A stretch of DNA of 32,387 nucleotides from Chitinophagaceae bacterium (GCA_019747705.1 JAIEQM010000051.1:1-32387); one strand, 5' to 3'. Numbered from the stretch's first letter, positions 1-8,532 are shown. Notes: generated from the sequence alone by a model not told the origin. A program made the numbers and translations.

Positions 1-2
1 CT

Positions 3-212
3 AAACCTGAGAGTGCTTACAATGAATGGCCAGTGGGACACGGTGGTAAAGATGATTAAAAATGCAGCTTAACAGAATGCGACAATTTTAAATGCACCCC
101 CAATACAAGTGTGGAGTGGAGAGATTTGATTCCGAATAATAAATGGGAACCGCTGAAAGGAGAAACATCAGTGGATAGGGGTGTGCGGGGATTGATACCA
201 ATTATTAAATAA
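3..212 (+). pseudogene. C-terminal remnant of an unidentified protein, with in-frame stop
   Basis: Frame 3 reads as plausible protein from the left edge (ending VGHGGKDD), hits TAA at 57-59, then stays open to TAA at 210-212 (ECDNFKCTPN... ending GLIPIIK). No ATG lies in the second part, so it is unlikely to be a separate gene. Either it is the end of a gene broken by a nonsense or frameshift mutation, or coding appearance is accidental. It converges on and overlaps the stop of the minus-strand methyltransferase by a few bases. I do not recognise the family; the two cysteines in CDNFKC are the only notable residues. Confidence 0.3.
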
Positions 213-1191
213 ATTCATACACAAAACCCGGTTTGCTTCCCATCCGGTATTGAAACTGTATTGATTGACCTGGATTTATTTTTTGCAGTGGTTGAATGGC
301 AACAGGAACAGTTAAACCTGATTCATTGATGAAAAGGGAATACCTGCCGTAAACATGTATTGTGGTGAGATAAGAAAGTTTATCTCCTTCATGATAAACA
401 TCATTGCTGAGGTCGATTGTTTTTTGAAGCAGTACATCGTTACGGTGCTGCAGCCAATTTGAAAATTCCTGTGCTGTTTGTTTGTTGAGATGCAGAAGCG
501 GCAACTGGCTTCTGAATACTTTATTAAGAAGTGAAGAGTCGTGTGCAATACATGCAAATTGCACCTGCACTTCATGGGGAATCAAAACAATATCTTTTCT
601 GCATTGGTTCATGAGGTTGATAATGATGGCCACCTGCGCTTCGTTTTTTAAAGCATGCATCATTGTTTCAGTAATCATCATGTCATAAGCATCTGCCTGC
701 TGTAATTTTATTTCTGCAGCATCATCACAAATCACTTCTTTAAAAAATGCTTTGACATTGAGTTTACTGATGAGTTTTTGAAAGCAGCCAATACTTGTTG
801 TGTTCAGCTCAATACATTGTATTTGAACCTGTGCAGGAGTAAATAAAAGAGTTAAAGGGAGTACCAGCAATGCAAACGGCCCGCAACCTGCATATAATAG
901 TTTAACTGAAGAGTGCGTTTTTAAAAGCTCAGTTACTGCTGACACTACTCCCTGCATAAACCGGCGGGTACGCATATAATCAATGGTGCACATGGCAGCT
1001 CCGTATGTTCCGGTTGCTCTGCCGCTGGGTGTATCTAATGTGAGCATTACACCAGGTTTATTCTCATCCATCTCACTCATTTCGGTAAGCAGATTCTTTA
1101 AATCAATGGCAGCCTGCCGTAATTGTGAAGGGTTTGATTCTTTACTCAGAAGAATGTTTATATTGAATTCAATATTCTTGTTGTTCATCAA
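205..1191 (-). CDS. PRMT-like class I SAM-dependent methyltransferase
   Basis: A 328-residue protein with a Rossmann methyltransferase core. Motif I is LLYAGCGPFALLV around residues 98-110, followed by an acidic strand end (QIQCIELN) expected to hold the SAM ribose. The segment ITETMMHAL near residue 173, then IVLIPHEV, resembles the double-E loop region and following strand of protein arginine methyltransferases. That suggests a PRMT-like fold; the substrate is unknown and a small-molecule or peptide substrate is equally possible. The N-terminal ~80 residues are helical and could be a cap or dimerisation arm. It starts 15 bp downstream of the stop of the secreted protein at 1207-1755, so the two are probably one operon. 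The ATG-ATG start is ambiguous by one codon. Confidence 0.7.
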   Translation of the reverse strand: MMNNKNIEFNINILLSKESNPSQLRQAAIDLKNLLTEMSEMDENKPGVMLTLDTPSGRATGTYGAAMCTIDYMRTRRFMQGVVSAVTELLKTHSSVKLLYAGCGPFALLVLPLTLLFTPAQVQIQCIELNTTSIGCFQKLISKLNVKAFFKEVICDDAAEIKLQQADAYDMMITETMMHALKNEAQVAIIINLMNQCRKDIVLIPHEVQVQFACIAHDSSLLNKVFRSQLPLLHLNKQTAQEFSNWLQHRNDVLLQKTIDLSNDVYHEGDKLSYLTTIHVYGRYSLFINESGLTVPVAIQPLQKINPGQSIQFQYRMGSKPGFVYEFI

Positions 1192-1206
1192 AATTGAGCC
1201 TGTAAT

Positions 1207-1755
1207 TTATTGTTTTTGCAAAATTCCTTTTTGTAAACTCAGTATTTTATAACTGTCAACCGGTGGAATATCTTTTGATGTGCCTCCTGTTGTTGCAACA
1301 GGCTTTGCAGCATAACTGATAAACTCCACATGCATACCCTGTTCATCTATCCAGTATTGATCAACAATGGTATTGCCTCCAACTGAAAATGCGCCAATAA
1401 ACCGGTTGCCCATCCAATATGAATCAAGCAAAATGGTATTGCGTTCATCAACCTTCCAATGCCCGTTTGTTGTATCAACAGGTATTAATAAATACTGACG
1501 GTTATCAACCCTGAGCGGAGTCGAAGGGTCATCACCATAAATAATTTGCCAGGTATAGCGCCCACTATCTGCCGGCTGAATATTCAAACGCATCGTAAAG
1601 GTTTGTGAAGGTTTACCGGGTCGGTTCCATGTGAGTGTTCCTTTCCAGTTGCCGGTGAATGATTGAGGAAAGAAAAGCATATTCTTTGTCTGAGAATAGC
1701 TTGATGCTGCAAGAATTAAAAGAAAGAGGCAGGTTGTTTTTATTTTGATGCCCAT
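1207..1755 (-). CDS. Secreted hypothetical protein with a possible calycin-like fold
   Basis: A 182-residue protein with a clear Sec signal peptide (hydrophobic TTCLFLLILAASSYS, cleavage after about residue 21). The mature part opens with FTGNWKGTLTW and runs through alternating beta strands (FTMRLNIQ, YTWQIIYG, QYLLIPVD, NTILLDSYW, FIGAFSV, IVDQYWI, MHVEFISY). The GNWKG opening and strand pattern resemble small ligand-binding beta-barrels of the lipocalin/calycin type, but no specific family is recognised. It is the first gene of a probable two-gene unit with the methyltransferase. Its function cannot be stated. Confidence 0.65.
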   Translation of the reverse strand: MGIKIKTTCLFLLILAASSYSQTKNMLFFPQSFTGNWKGTLTWNRPGKPSQTFTMRLNIQPADSGRYTWQIIYGDDPSTPLRVDNRQYLLIPVDTTNGHWKVDERNTILLDSYWMGNRFIGAFSVGGNTIVDQYWIDEQGMHVEFISYAAKPVATTGGTSKDIPPVDSYKILSLQKGILQKQ

Positions 1756-1967
1756 TTCATAAAATTAGGCAAACAAATTATTCTATCTACCTACCTACCT
1801 AAATAAAAAACCTTCCATTATTTTATTTCAAATAAAATAATTCTTACATTTAATCAAACATCTTATATGACCTATGTTTCTACCCCCCCCCTCACGCAAA
1901 ATTATCAGGAGAGTTAAAAGCCCGCCTTTGACTCTTTTTGATTTGTTACTTTTCATGAATCATAAAA
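1756..1967. promoter_or_regulatory. Divergent intergenic region with tetramer and poly-C tracts
   Basis: This gap separates the minus-strand secreted protein from the plus-strand lipoprotein. It contains a (CTAC)3 tetramer run at 1787-1798, an AT-rich block, and a run of nine C at 1883-1891. Close to the plus-strand gene, TTTG near 1926 and TTACTTTTC near 1946 resemble a weak Bacteroidota -33/-7 pair. Both short tracts are of a kind that can slip during replication. No ORF or RNA gene is visible here. Confidence 0.4.
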
Positions 1968-2006
1968 ATGATGAAAAGTAAAATTGAATTAGCTAAACTT
2001 TTTGTT

Positions 2007-2420
2007 ATGAAAAATCTATTTCTTTCACTTCTGATTTTTTCTCTTGCAATTACACTTTGTTCAAACGGTTGTAAACGTGCGCCTTTTAAACCAAACTATG
2101 AAATGGCAGGCGGCTATGTTATAGGAAAGGAAGTTTGTAAAGCCAATCCTGATGAAGATTACTGGCTTATTGATTTAAGCAGCAATGGTAACAGGCCGGG
2201 GTTGAACTACGGTGACACCATTACTATTAACGGCGTTTTTTATAAGCATATGATTAAGACGCTTCAATTAGTACCTCAGTTTAAAATTCCCGGTAAGAAA
2301 GTTTCCTTTCACTTTAATCTGTCATCTACAAAAGTTCAAACAACAAGTTGCACAGTGGCAAACCCAGTTATTTACAATTTAAAAGAGATGACTGTGATTG
2401 CAACATTTGAAGTCAGATAA
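2007..2420 (+). CDS. Small lipoprotein of unknown function
   Basis: About 137 residues from the ATG at 2007; an earlier in-frame ATG at 1968 would add 13 charged residues before the signal peptide, so the later start is preferred. MKNLFLSLLIFSLAITL followed by CSNGCKR looks like a lipoprotein signal with a lipidated cysteine. The mature part (DYWLIDLSS..., GDTITINGVFY, FKIPGKKVSFHFNL, MTVIATFEV) looks like a small all-beta domain. Its stop lies 11 bp before the T9SS protease start, so the two are almost certainly co-transcribed. A role as partner or inhibitor of the protease is possible but is only inference from adjacency. Confidence 0.7.
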   Translation: MKNLFLSLLIFSLAITLCSNGCKRAPFKPNYEMAGGYVIGKEVCKANPDEDYWLIDLSSNGNRPGLNYGDTITINGVFYKHMIKTLQLVPQFKIPGKKVSFHFNLSSTKVQTTSCTVANPVIYNLKEMTVIATFEVR

Positions 2421-2431
2421 AAAATTTAAAT

Positions 2432-4699
2432 ATGAACACCAAATTTAAAACGCTTATAAGCGTTATAGTAGTTCTATTGCCTTTTATTTCCTCTTCCCAA
2501 GTAAAATTTCAAAAAGTAAACTCTACTACTATTGGAAATCTACTGCCTTTTTACAGCCCTGCTTTACTTTCAAATGCACAAACGGTTACATTTCCTTTTA
2601 CAAGACCAACAATAATAAAAGGAGGCATACCAGATACTTTAAATATAGATAGCACATATTTTGATCTGGATGATACTACTTATGAAATAAAACCAAAATT
2701 TGATGCAGGAAGAGTTATTACTGCAAATCTTACCATGGCGAGCGGAAACTGGCAATCAACATCAGTCGGTAGTGTTTGGACACTTAAAATTTTTATTCAA
2801 AATGCACTTAATACAGGATTGCGAATAGGAAGCATCAGCTTATCGCCAACAGCAAAACTGTATATACTTAATGGAGATGTAAATATGCTTAAAGGCCCCT
2901 ATACAAGGGAAGTTTTATCTTCAAATGGTGCGATGGGCACTTTTCCTATGAATAGTTCATCCTGTTATTTGCTTTTATATGAACCAAATGCTGCTAATAA
3001 TTCACAAAACTCAATTACGATTTCAGGAGTTGTTGCAGGAGTTCAAACGCTTGGTGATGATATTTCTGGGTCAAGTGCAAGGGTTTCTAACGGTTGTATT
3101 CCAAGCATAAGATGCTTTAATGATTGGATGAATACCGCAAGAGCGGTTGCCTTATGGACTGATGGAGAAGGAGGAGTTTGTACTGGTACACTTTTGAATA
3201 ACGAAAATTTTGATGGTATTTCTTATTTCTATTCTGCTCAGCATTGTTTACCAATCAACAGGGCAAATTTAGCATTTGCGGCCTTTCAGTTTCGATATTG
3301 GCAGGATGGGTGTAACTCTAGTAGCGATGAAATTGGTATTGAGATAGATGGCGGGGCAGTATTGCTACACGAAGTTGCTTATAACGATGGTGATGCTATA
3401 TTACTACGTATAAATAGAGGCCCCGGAGTTGGGGATGCTGTAACATATGCAGGATGGAACAGGCAGAGTGATGCTCCTCCGAATACCTTATCGGGGATTA
3501 TCCATCATCCCAGAGGTGGGGATATGCGACTTACCCAAACAAAAAAAGTAAGAACATTTCTATGGGATAATGATTTTTGGCGTACAAGTTATTCTTCGGG
3601 TGTCATGTTGAGCGGTTCGTCAGGTTCTGCATTGTTAAATGGTAATCAGCAAGTGGTTGGCACTTTATCAAGAGGAACAAGCTCCTGCTTTTTTAAAGAT
3701 CAAGGAGACAGGTTTGGAAAATTTTCAAGCGGGTGGAGTGGTATGCAACAATTCTTATCACCTAATCAAAACAGAACAAGTATCGAAAGCATGAGCTTAC
3801 TTCCATTACAAATTTCAGGTAATACAACAATTGATTGTTCGATAGGTTCACAAGCTTTTTCAGTTCCAAATCTTGCAGGATGTACTTATACATGGACTAC
3901 TTCTCCTAATTTTTCTATTATTTTAGGGTTAAACACACATCGTGTTTTTGTAACATACAACGGAACTAATGCAACCGATGCAGGATGGCTAAACGTAGTT
4001 ATACTTGATTCAAAAGGAACAGTTGAAGGCAGGAGAGTTGAACTTCGTGTAAACCTTACAAAAATAACTCCAAGTTCAGTAACTGGTTTTTATACTATGA
4101 GTGTTGACCCCACACAAACGCCACTTGTTGATGGTAGTTCCAGATTTGTTATGGTTCGGCGTGGGCAAACAGTAGGGATTAATTTTTCAATAACCAGTCT
4201 TTCAAATGTTACCGGAGTTAGGTGGTCTTATGATAATTTTTGGAGTACTTCTAATAATTTTACAGTCAGCATTACTGCACCACAAACAGGGTATTCCTCT
4301 GTTTACAAAACTATTAACCTGGATTTGACTACACCTTGTGGTGTTGTAAGAAATAGTTATAGCTTTCAGGTGATGTCTGGCGGATGGAGTATGCGTATTG
4401 CTCCTAACCCTGCTGTACAAACACTTACAGTGAGTTTGGAAAAAGATGCTTCAGTAAGCGGCAATTCAAAAACTTCTGAGAAAGGGAATAATTCCGCAGA
4501 ACAAAAAAACAGCCAGAATAATGAAACAAGACTCAGCTTATTTGACGCTAACTCAAATAAACTCGTACGTACATGGTTGTATCAGGAAGCAACTAATAAG
4601 AACTACCAGCTTAACATCTCTGGTTTAAAACCGGGAGTGTATATTTTAAAAACTGAACGGGAAGGCCAAACACTAACTACAAAAGTTATAATTCAATAG
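2432..4699 (+). CDS. T9SS-exported trypsin-like serine peptidase
   Basis: A 755-residue secreted protein. After the signal peptide (residues 1-22) comes an N-terminal beta region, then a chymotrypsin-fold domain at about 220-450 with an apparent catalytic triad: His271 in SAQHC, Asp321 in DAILLRI and Ser397 in LSGSSGSAL. This layout resembles lysyl-endopeptidase-like S1 enzymes; the last G of the usual GxSGG is Ser here. Cysteines (C222, C228, C250, C272, C294, C419) could form disulphides. A PKD/Ig-like region follows, and residues 653-755 form a type A sorting domain (RIAPNPAVQTLTV ... LKPGVYILKTE ... KVIIQ) that directs export through the type IX system. A polar insertion of about 27 residues (KTSEKGNNSAEQ...) interrupts that sorting domain. 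A strong bidirectional terminator follows. Confidence 0.88.
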   Translation: MNTKFKTLISVIVVLLPFISSSQVKFQKVNSTTIGNLLPFYSPALLSNAQTVTFPFTRPTIIKGGIPDTLNIDSTYFDLDDTTYEIKPKFDAGRVITANLTMASGNWQSTSVGSVWTLKIFIQNALNTGLRIGSISLSPTAKLYILNGDVNMLKGPYTREVLSSNGAMGTFPMNSSSCYLLLYEPNAANNSQNSITISGVVAGVQTLGDDISGSSARVSNGCIPSIRCFNDWMNTARAVALWTDGEGGVCTGTLLNNENFDGISYFYSAQHCLPINRANLAFAAFQFRYWQDGCNSSSDEIGIEIDGGAVLLHEVAYNDGDAILLRINRGPGVGDAVTYAGWNRQSDAPPNTLSGIIHHPRGGDMRLTQTKKVRTFLWDNDFWRTSYSSGVMLSGSSGSALLNGNQQVVGTLSRGTSSCFFKDQGDRFGKFSSGWSGMQQFLSPNQNRTSIESMSLLPLQISGNTTIDCSIGSQAFSVPNLAGCTYTWTTSPNFSIILGLNTHRVFVTYNGTNATDAGWLNVVILDSKGTVEGRRVELRVNLTKITPSSVTGFYTMSVDPTQTPLVDGSSRFVMVRRGQTVGINFSITSLSNVTGVRWSYDNFWSTSNNFTVSITAPQTGYSSVYKTINLDLTTPCGVVRNSYSFQVMSGGWSMRIAPNPAVQTLTVSLEKDASVSGNSKTSEKGNNSAEQKNSQNNETRLSLFDANSNKLVRTWLYQEATNKNYQLNISGLKPGVYILKTEREGQTLTTKVIIQ

Positions 4700-4712
4700 A
4701 TTTTAAAATCCT

Positions 4713-4749
4713 AAAAAAAGCTCATCATTATTTACGATGAGCTTTTTTT
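4713..4749. terminator. Bidirectional intrinsic terminator
   Basis: A perfect 7-bp stem (GCTCATC 4720-4726 with GATGAGC 4736-4742) and 9-nt loop, flanked by seven A on the left and seven T on the right. It therefore works for both the plus-strand protease operon and the converging minus-strand kbl gene. Confidence 0.9.
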
Positions 4750-4764
4750 ATTTATCTTAATTCC

Positions 4765-5952
4765 CTACTTCAACACTCCCAATTCCTTCCCCACTTTTGT
4801 AAAGGCAGCAATCGCTTTATCCAGATGCTGCTGATCATGTGCCGCACTCAGTTGCACACGTATGCGTGCCTGGCCTTTGGGTACAACGGGAAAGAAAAAT
4901 CCGATCACATAAATTCCTTCTTCCAAAAGCTTGGCTGCAAAGTTTTGAGCCACCACAGCATCATATAACATAATAGGAACAATGGGATGATCACCGGGCT
5001 TAATATCAAAACCTGCTGCTGTCATTTTGCTGCGGAAGTATTTGGTGTTTACTTCCAACTGATCTCTTAACTCCGTTGTTTCACTCAGCAAATCCATCAC
5101 CGCAATGGAAGCGCCCACAATACTTGGCGCCAATGTATTTGAAAATAAATAAGGCCGTGAACGCTGGCGCAGCATTTCAATGACTTCTTTACGGCCGCTG
5201 GTAAAACCACCGCTTGCGCCGCCCAATGCTTTACCCAATGTACCGGTGATGATATCAATCTTGCCCATCACACCACGGTATTCATGCGTGCCTCTTCCTG
5301 TTTTGCCAAGAAAACCGCTGCTGTGGCATTCATCCACCATTATGATGGCATCATATTTTTCGGCCAGTGCAACAATTTTGTCCAATTGTGCAATGGTTCC
5401 ATCCATACTAAAACTTCCATCAGTTACAATAATCCTGCTTCTGGCACCTGCTGCTTCTTTCAACTTTGCTTCCAGGTCTTCCATATTATTATGCTCATAA
5501 CGGTAGCGCTGTGCTTTACAAAGGCGCACACCATCAATAATACTGGCATGATTTAATGCATCACTGATGATAGCATCCTGTTCACCAAATAAAGGTTCAA
5601 ACACACCGCCATTGGCATCAAAAGCGGCAGCATATAAAATAGTATCTTCCGTACCCAGGAATTTTGAAATTTTTGCTTCGAGCTCTTTATGAATATCCTG
5701 TGTGCCGCAAATGAAACGAACACTGCTCATACCATAACCCCGCAGGTCAATATATTTCTTAGCGGCTTCAATTACTTTGGGGTGCGATGAAAGGCCGAGA
5801 TAATTATTGGCGCAAAAGTTTAAAACAATTTTGCCATTTACCATAATCTCCGGGCCCTGGGCGCTTTCAATAATGCGTTCTGTTTTAAACAGCCCGCTGG
5901 CTTTTATTTCCTCCAGTTCAGCGGCGATTCGTTTTACTAAGCTCTCATTCAT
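4765..5952 (-). CDS. kbl: Glycine C-acetyltransferase (2-amino-3-ketobutyrate CoA ligase)
   Basis: A 395-residue PLP enzyme, close to the usual ~398 residues. It splits 2-amino-3-ketobutyrate (from threonine dehydrogenase) with CoA into glycine and acetyl-CoA in the cytosol. Visible features are NFCANNYLGLSSHP near the N-terminus, the PLP-phenol contacts VDECHSSG (Asp207, His210), the Schiff-base lysine Lys241 in TLGKALGG, and the glycine loop GGASGGF. The alpha-oxoamine synthase family also includes BioF and serine palmitoyltransferase, which matters because Bacteroidota make sphingolipids. The RGTHEYRGV segment and overall pattern fit Kbl best. No threonine dehydrogenase is adjacent. An exact -7 box lies 22 bp upstream. 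Confidence 0.88.
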   Translation of the reverse strand: MNESLVKRIAAELEEIKASGLFKTERIIESAQGPEIMVNGKIVLNFCANNYLGLSSHPKVIEAAKKYIDLRGYGMSSVRFICGTQDIHKELEAKISKFLGTEDTILYAAAFDANGGVFEPLFGEQDAIISDALNHASIIDGVRLCKAQRYRYEHNNMEDLEAKLKEAAGARSRIIVTDGSFSMDGTIAQLDKIVALAEKYDAIIMVDECHSSGFLGKTGRGTHEYRGVMGKIDIITGTLGKALGGASGGFTSGRKEVIEMLRQRSRPYLFSNTLAPSIVGASIAVMDLLSETTELRDQLEVNTKYFRSKMTAAGFDIKPGDHPIVPIMLYDAVVAQNFAAKLLEEGIYVIGFFFPVVPKGQARIRVQLSAAHDQQHLDKAIAAFTKVGKELGVLK

Positions 5953-5973
5953 ACATCATGGTTTTTAGAACTG

Positions 5974-5981
5974 CAAAACTA
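5974..5981 (-). promoter_or_regulatory. -7 promoter box for kbl
   Basis: Read on the minus strand the sequence is TAGTTTTG, an exact match to the Bacteroidota sigma consensus TAnnTTTG, 22 bp before the kbl ATG. No clear TTG is seen at the -33 position. Confidence 0.55.
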
Positions 5982-6222
5982 AGGTTGCAGGGCTGATAAT
6001 GAGGAATTAAAACCTGCTTTTTACAGTGTGCCACTCATCCGCCTTAACATTTTCACATAAATATGTGGCTGGCCTGTAACATTTTGCTGCCTACTTTCGT
6101 CAAATAAATGCACTGCTTACCAGGGCTGTCATTTTTTAACTGCAATTCAGGGTCATGAAATAATCATTAAAAAATCAGCAGACCAATTTTTCGCCAAACA
6201 GGGTGATAATTTTTAAATGATT
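5982..6222. other. Intergenic region, no gene seen
   Basis: About 240 bp between the kbl promoter and the conserved leader of the next gene. It is AT-rich, with stops in all frames and no tRNA-like or strong hairpin structure noticed. GCCTACTTTCGTC near 6090 loosely resembles a -7 region. I can assign nothing else. Confidence 0.4.
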
Positions 6223-6284
6223 ATACTATCCCGCAGATGACGGGACAAGTTGTGGCAAAAAAGTCAAATAAAAATGAACACATG
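6223..6284 (+). repeat. Conserved hairpin leader, copy 1
   Basis: This 62-bp stretch runs up to and includes the ATG of the small peptide gene and is closely matched by 14134-14195 in front of a different gene. Shared blocks are ATACTATCCCGC, CGGGACAAGT, GTGGCA, AAATAAAAA and CACATG. TCCCG and CGGGA form a 5-bp stem with a 7-nt loop in this copy. It may be a dispersed repeat or a mobile 5'-UTR; see findings. Confidence 0.7.
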
Positions 6285-6473
6285 AAAAAGCAAATTATTA
6301 TCGCCGCCACCTTTTTAATTACCAGCTTCGCAGCATGGGTAGTAATAACTTCTCATACCAAAGCTGAAGAAACCCCTTCAACGCCCACCTGCTCTCAAAA
6401 ATGTGGTGATCAAATCAAAACCACTCCATCCAGCGGCATTTTTATTATTAATTCTTTTCCGGGTATTTTGTAA
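6282..6473 (+). CDS. Small secreted or membrane-anchored peptide
   Basis: A 63-residue protein from the ATG at 6282. An upstream in-frame ATG at 6237 lies inside the repeat leader and is rejected. MKKQIIIAATFLITSFAAWVV is a signal peptide or single membrane segment. The remainder is short and hydrophilic with a CSQKC cysteine pair, ending SGIFIINSFPGIL. No family is recognised. It precedes asnB by about 100 bp, with a weak hairpin between them, so it may be transcribed alone. Confidence 0.55.
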   Translation: MKKQIIIAATFLITSFAAWVVITSHTKAEETPSTPTCSQKCGDQIKTTPSSGIFIINSFPGIL

Positions 6474-6478
6474 TTAAG

Positions 6479-6510
6479 CTGTCTGCTGCAAGACAGGGCT
6501 TGTTTTATTG
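6479..6510 (+). terminator. Weak terminator-like hairpin
   Basis: CTGTC (6479-6483) pairs with GACAG (6492-6496) around an 8-nt loop, followed by a T-rich stretch (TTGTTTTATTG). The stem is short, so function is uncertain. Confidence 0.3.
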
Positions 6511-6577
6511 TTTTGGATTTGATTGTTTAATGCCTGTTTTATTTCCTGTCGTCTTTCTTTGTACTTTCATTGCCATC

Positions 6578-8428
6578 ATGTGTGGCATTGCAGGTATATT
6601 ATCGTTAAAACAGCAACCGGTTGCAGTTGAACAGTTGCGGCAGATGACTGTTTCACTGGCTCACCGTGGGCCCGATGGGGAAGGCAGCTGGCTGAATGAA
6701 AGCAATACCGTTGCGCTGGGGCACCGCAGATTAAGTATTATTGATTTGAGTGATGCTGCTTCGCAACCATTTCATTATAACAGTCGCTACACGGTTATTC
6801 ATAATGGCGAAATTTATAATTATATTGAACTGAGAGAAGAGCTCCGGAAGAAAGGATATGCATTCAGCTCAGAATCCGATACGGAAGTAATTGCAGCGGC
6901 ATATGATTGTTACAAAGAACAATGTGTTCAGCATTTTGATGGCATGTTTGCGTTTGCCATTTGGGATGAAAAGGAAAAGCAGTTATTTGCCGCCCGTGAC
7001 CGGTTTGGAGAGAAACCATTTTATTATTGCACTTATAATGATCAGTTATTATTTGCCAGTGAAATAAAAGCATTATGGGCCGCAGGTGTGCCCAAAGAAT
7101 GGAACCACATGATGCTGCTTTCGTTCCTGGCCAATGGGCATACGCAAAACGCAACAGATGCCAGTCTTACATTTTATAAAAATATTTTTTGCATACCGCC
7201 GGGGCATTACGCCAGTTGGAGCCAGCACAACAGTGAGTTGTTTGTAAACCTCTACTGGGATCTTGATAAACAACCTGCAATAAAAATTTCTGAAGCAGAT
7301 GCCATTGAACAATTAAGAACACTTCTTACAATAAGCGTGCAAAGGAGATTGAGAAGTGATGTAACCGTTGGTACTTCACTCAGCGGCGGGCTGGACAGTT
7401 CTTCTGTTGTTGCTATCAGCAATCCATTTCATACATCAACCGCATCGCATAAGGTATTTACTGCTGTGTTTCCCGGTTTTGAAAAAGATGAAGCCCGTTA
7501 TTCAAAACTTGTTGCTGATCAGTTTCAATTACAGCAGTTTACTGTGGAACCAACGGCAGAAAGTTTTATTAATGATTTTCAAAAGCTCTGTTACCACCAG
7601 GAGCAGCCGTTTAATTCTTCCAGTGTATATGCACAGTATAAAGTGATGGAGCTGGCCAAACAAAATAATGTAACGGTGCTGCTGGATGGCCAGGGCGCTG
7701 ATGAAACCCTTGCCGGTTATAGCAAGTATGTGCACTGGTATTTACAGGAACAGCTTGCCAAATTCAGATACAGGTTTACCACACAGGAGCGTATTTTGTT
7801 TCAGCAAAACAAACTGCCTTTCAAATGGGGAGTTGCCAATTATGTGGCGGCATGGTTTCCGGTTGTTGCCAGCGCACAGTTAGAAGACAAAGAACGAAAG
7901 AGAATGTTGATGCACCCGCACATCAGCCGTGAATATGCGCATGAGTATTACGATAAATATTATTCCGTTTACAAACCACCGGTGAGCAAGCTCAATGATA
8001 TTCTGTATTTTAATACTATGCAGCAGGGGCTGGGTGAGTTATTGCACTATGCTGACAGAAATTCAATGGCACACGGAAGAGAGGTTCGTTTGCCGTTTTT
8101 AAGTCATGAACTGGTGGAGTTTATTTTTTCATTGCCTTCCACTTTAAAAATGTATTTTGGGTTTACCAAATACATACTGCGTAAAACAATGGATAAAGAG
8201 CTGCCCGGAGAAATTGTGTGGCGCACAGAAAAAGTGGGGTACGAACCCCCGCAAAAAAAATGGATGGAAAACAGCGCCCTGCAGGAGATGCTGCTGGAGA
8301 GCAGAAAAAAATTAGTGGCTGAAAAAATTTTGGATGAAGATGTGATGCGAATACCGCTGCAGGCAAAAACAGCTTATGAAGCAGATAATTTTGACTGGAA
8401 GTATTTAACTGCTGCACATCTTATGTAA
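6578..8428 (+). CDS. asnB: Asparagine synthase (glutamine-hydrolysing)
   Basis: A 616-residue cytosolic enzyme converting aspartate, glutamine and ATP to asparagine. The start is set at 6578 because the class II glutaminase needs Cys2 exposed after Met removal (MCGIAGIL); the 26 residues encoded upstream in frame would block that. The N-terminal amidotransferase domain (2-~210) shows HRGPDG, HNGEIYNY and RDRFGEKPFYY. The ATP-pyrophosphatase domain follows, with the P-loop SGGLDSS at 269-275 and LLDGQGADE further on. Near the C-terminus, REVRLPFLSHELVEF is typical of the family. TACTTTCA at 6562-6569 may be a -7 box, giving a very short leader. Homologues modifying polysaccharides or peptides exist, but no such cluster is present, so housekeeping asparagine synthesis is the default reading. 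Confidence 0.9.
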   Translation: MCGIAGILSLKQQPVAVEQLRQMTVSLAHRGPDGEGSWLNESNTVALGHRRLSIIDLSDAASQPFHYNSRYTVIHNGEIYNYIELREELRKKGYAFSSESDTEVIAAAYDCYKEQCVQHFDGMFAFAIWDEKEKQLFAARDRFGEKPFYYCTYNDQLLFASEIKALWAAGVPKEWNHMMLLSFLANGHTQNATDASLTFYKNIFCIPPGHYASWSQHNSELFVNLYWDLDKQPAIKISEADAIEQLRTLLTISVQRRLRSDVTVGTSLSGGLDSSSVVAISNPFHTSTASHKVFTAVFPGFEKDEARYSKLVADQFQLQQFTVEPTAESFINDFQKLCYHQEQPFNSSSVYAQYKVMELAKQNNVTVLLDGQGADETLAGYSKYVHWYLQEQLAKFRYRFTTQERILFQQNKLPFKWGVANYVAAWFPVVASAQLEDKERKRMLMHPHISREYAHEYYDKYYSVYKPPVSKLNDILYFNTMQQGLGELLHYADRNSMAHGREVRLPFLSHELVEFIFSLPSTLKMYFGFTKYILRKTMDKELPGEIVWRTEKVGYEPPQKKWMENSALQEMLLESRKKLVAEKILDEDVMRIPLQAKTAYEADNFDWKYLTAAHLM

Positions 8429-8532
8429 ATCTACCGCATCTTTGTATAACAATAAACAACTAATGAAACCAATATGTCAATCAAAATGGTTATGACGAAT
8501 GATGTGGTCAAAAAGTAATAAAAATTAACATA

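Noticed and set aside
4765..5952. Serine palmitoyltransferase (sphingolipid synthesis) instead of Kbl
   Set aside because: Same fold family, and two lipid hydroxylases occur in the window, but the sequence pattern and length fit 2-amino-3-ketobutyrate CoA ligase better and no sphingolipid genes are adjacent.
6500..6577. N-terminal extension of asparagine synthase from the upstream ATG
   Set aside because: It would bury the catalytic Cys2 that must become the N-terminal residue.
8429..8532. SAM riboswitch upstream of the cystathionine enzyme gene
   Set aside because: Only about 100 bp of AT-rich sequence with no recognisable SAM-I or SAM-II helices or pseudoknot.
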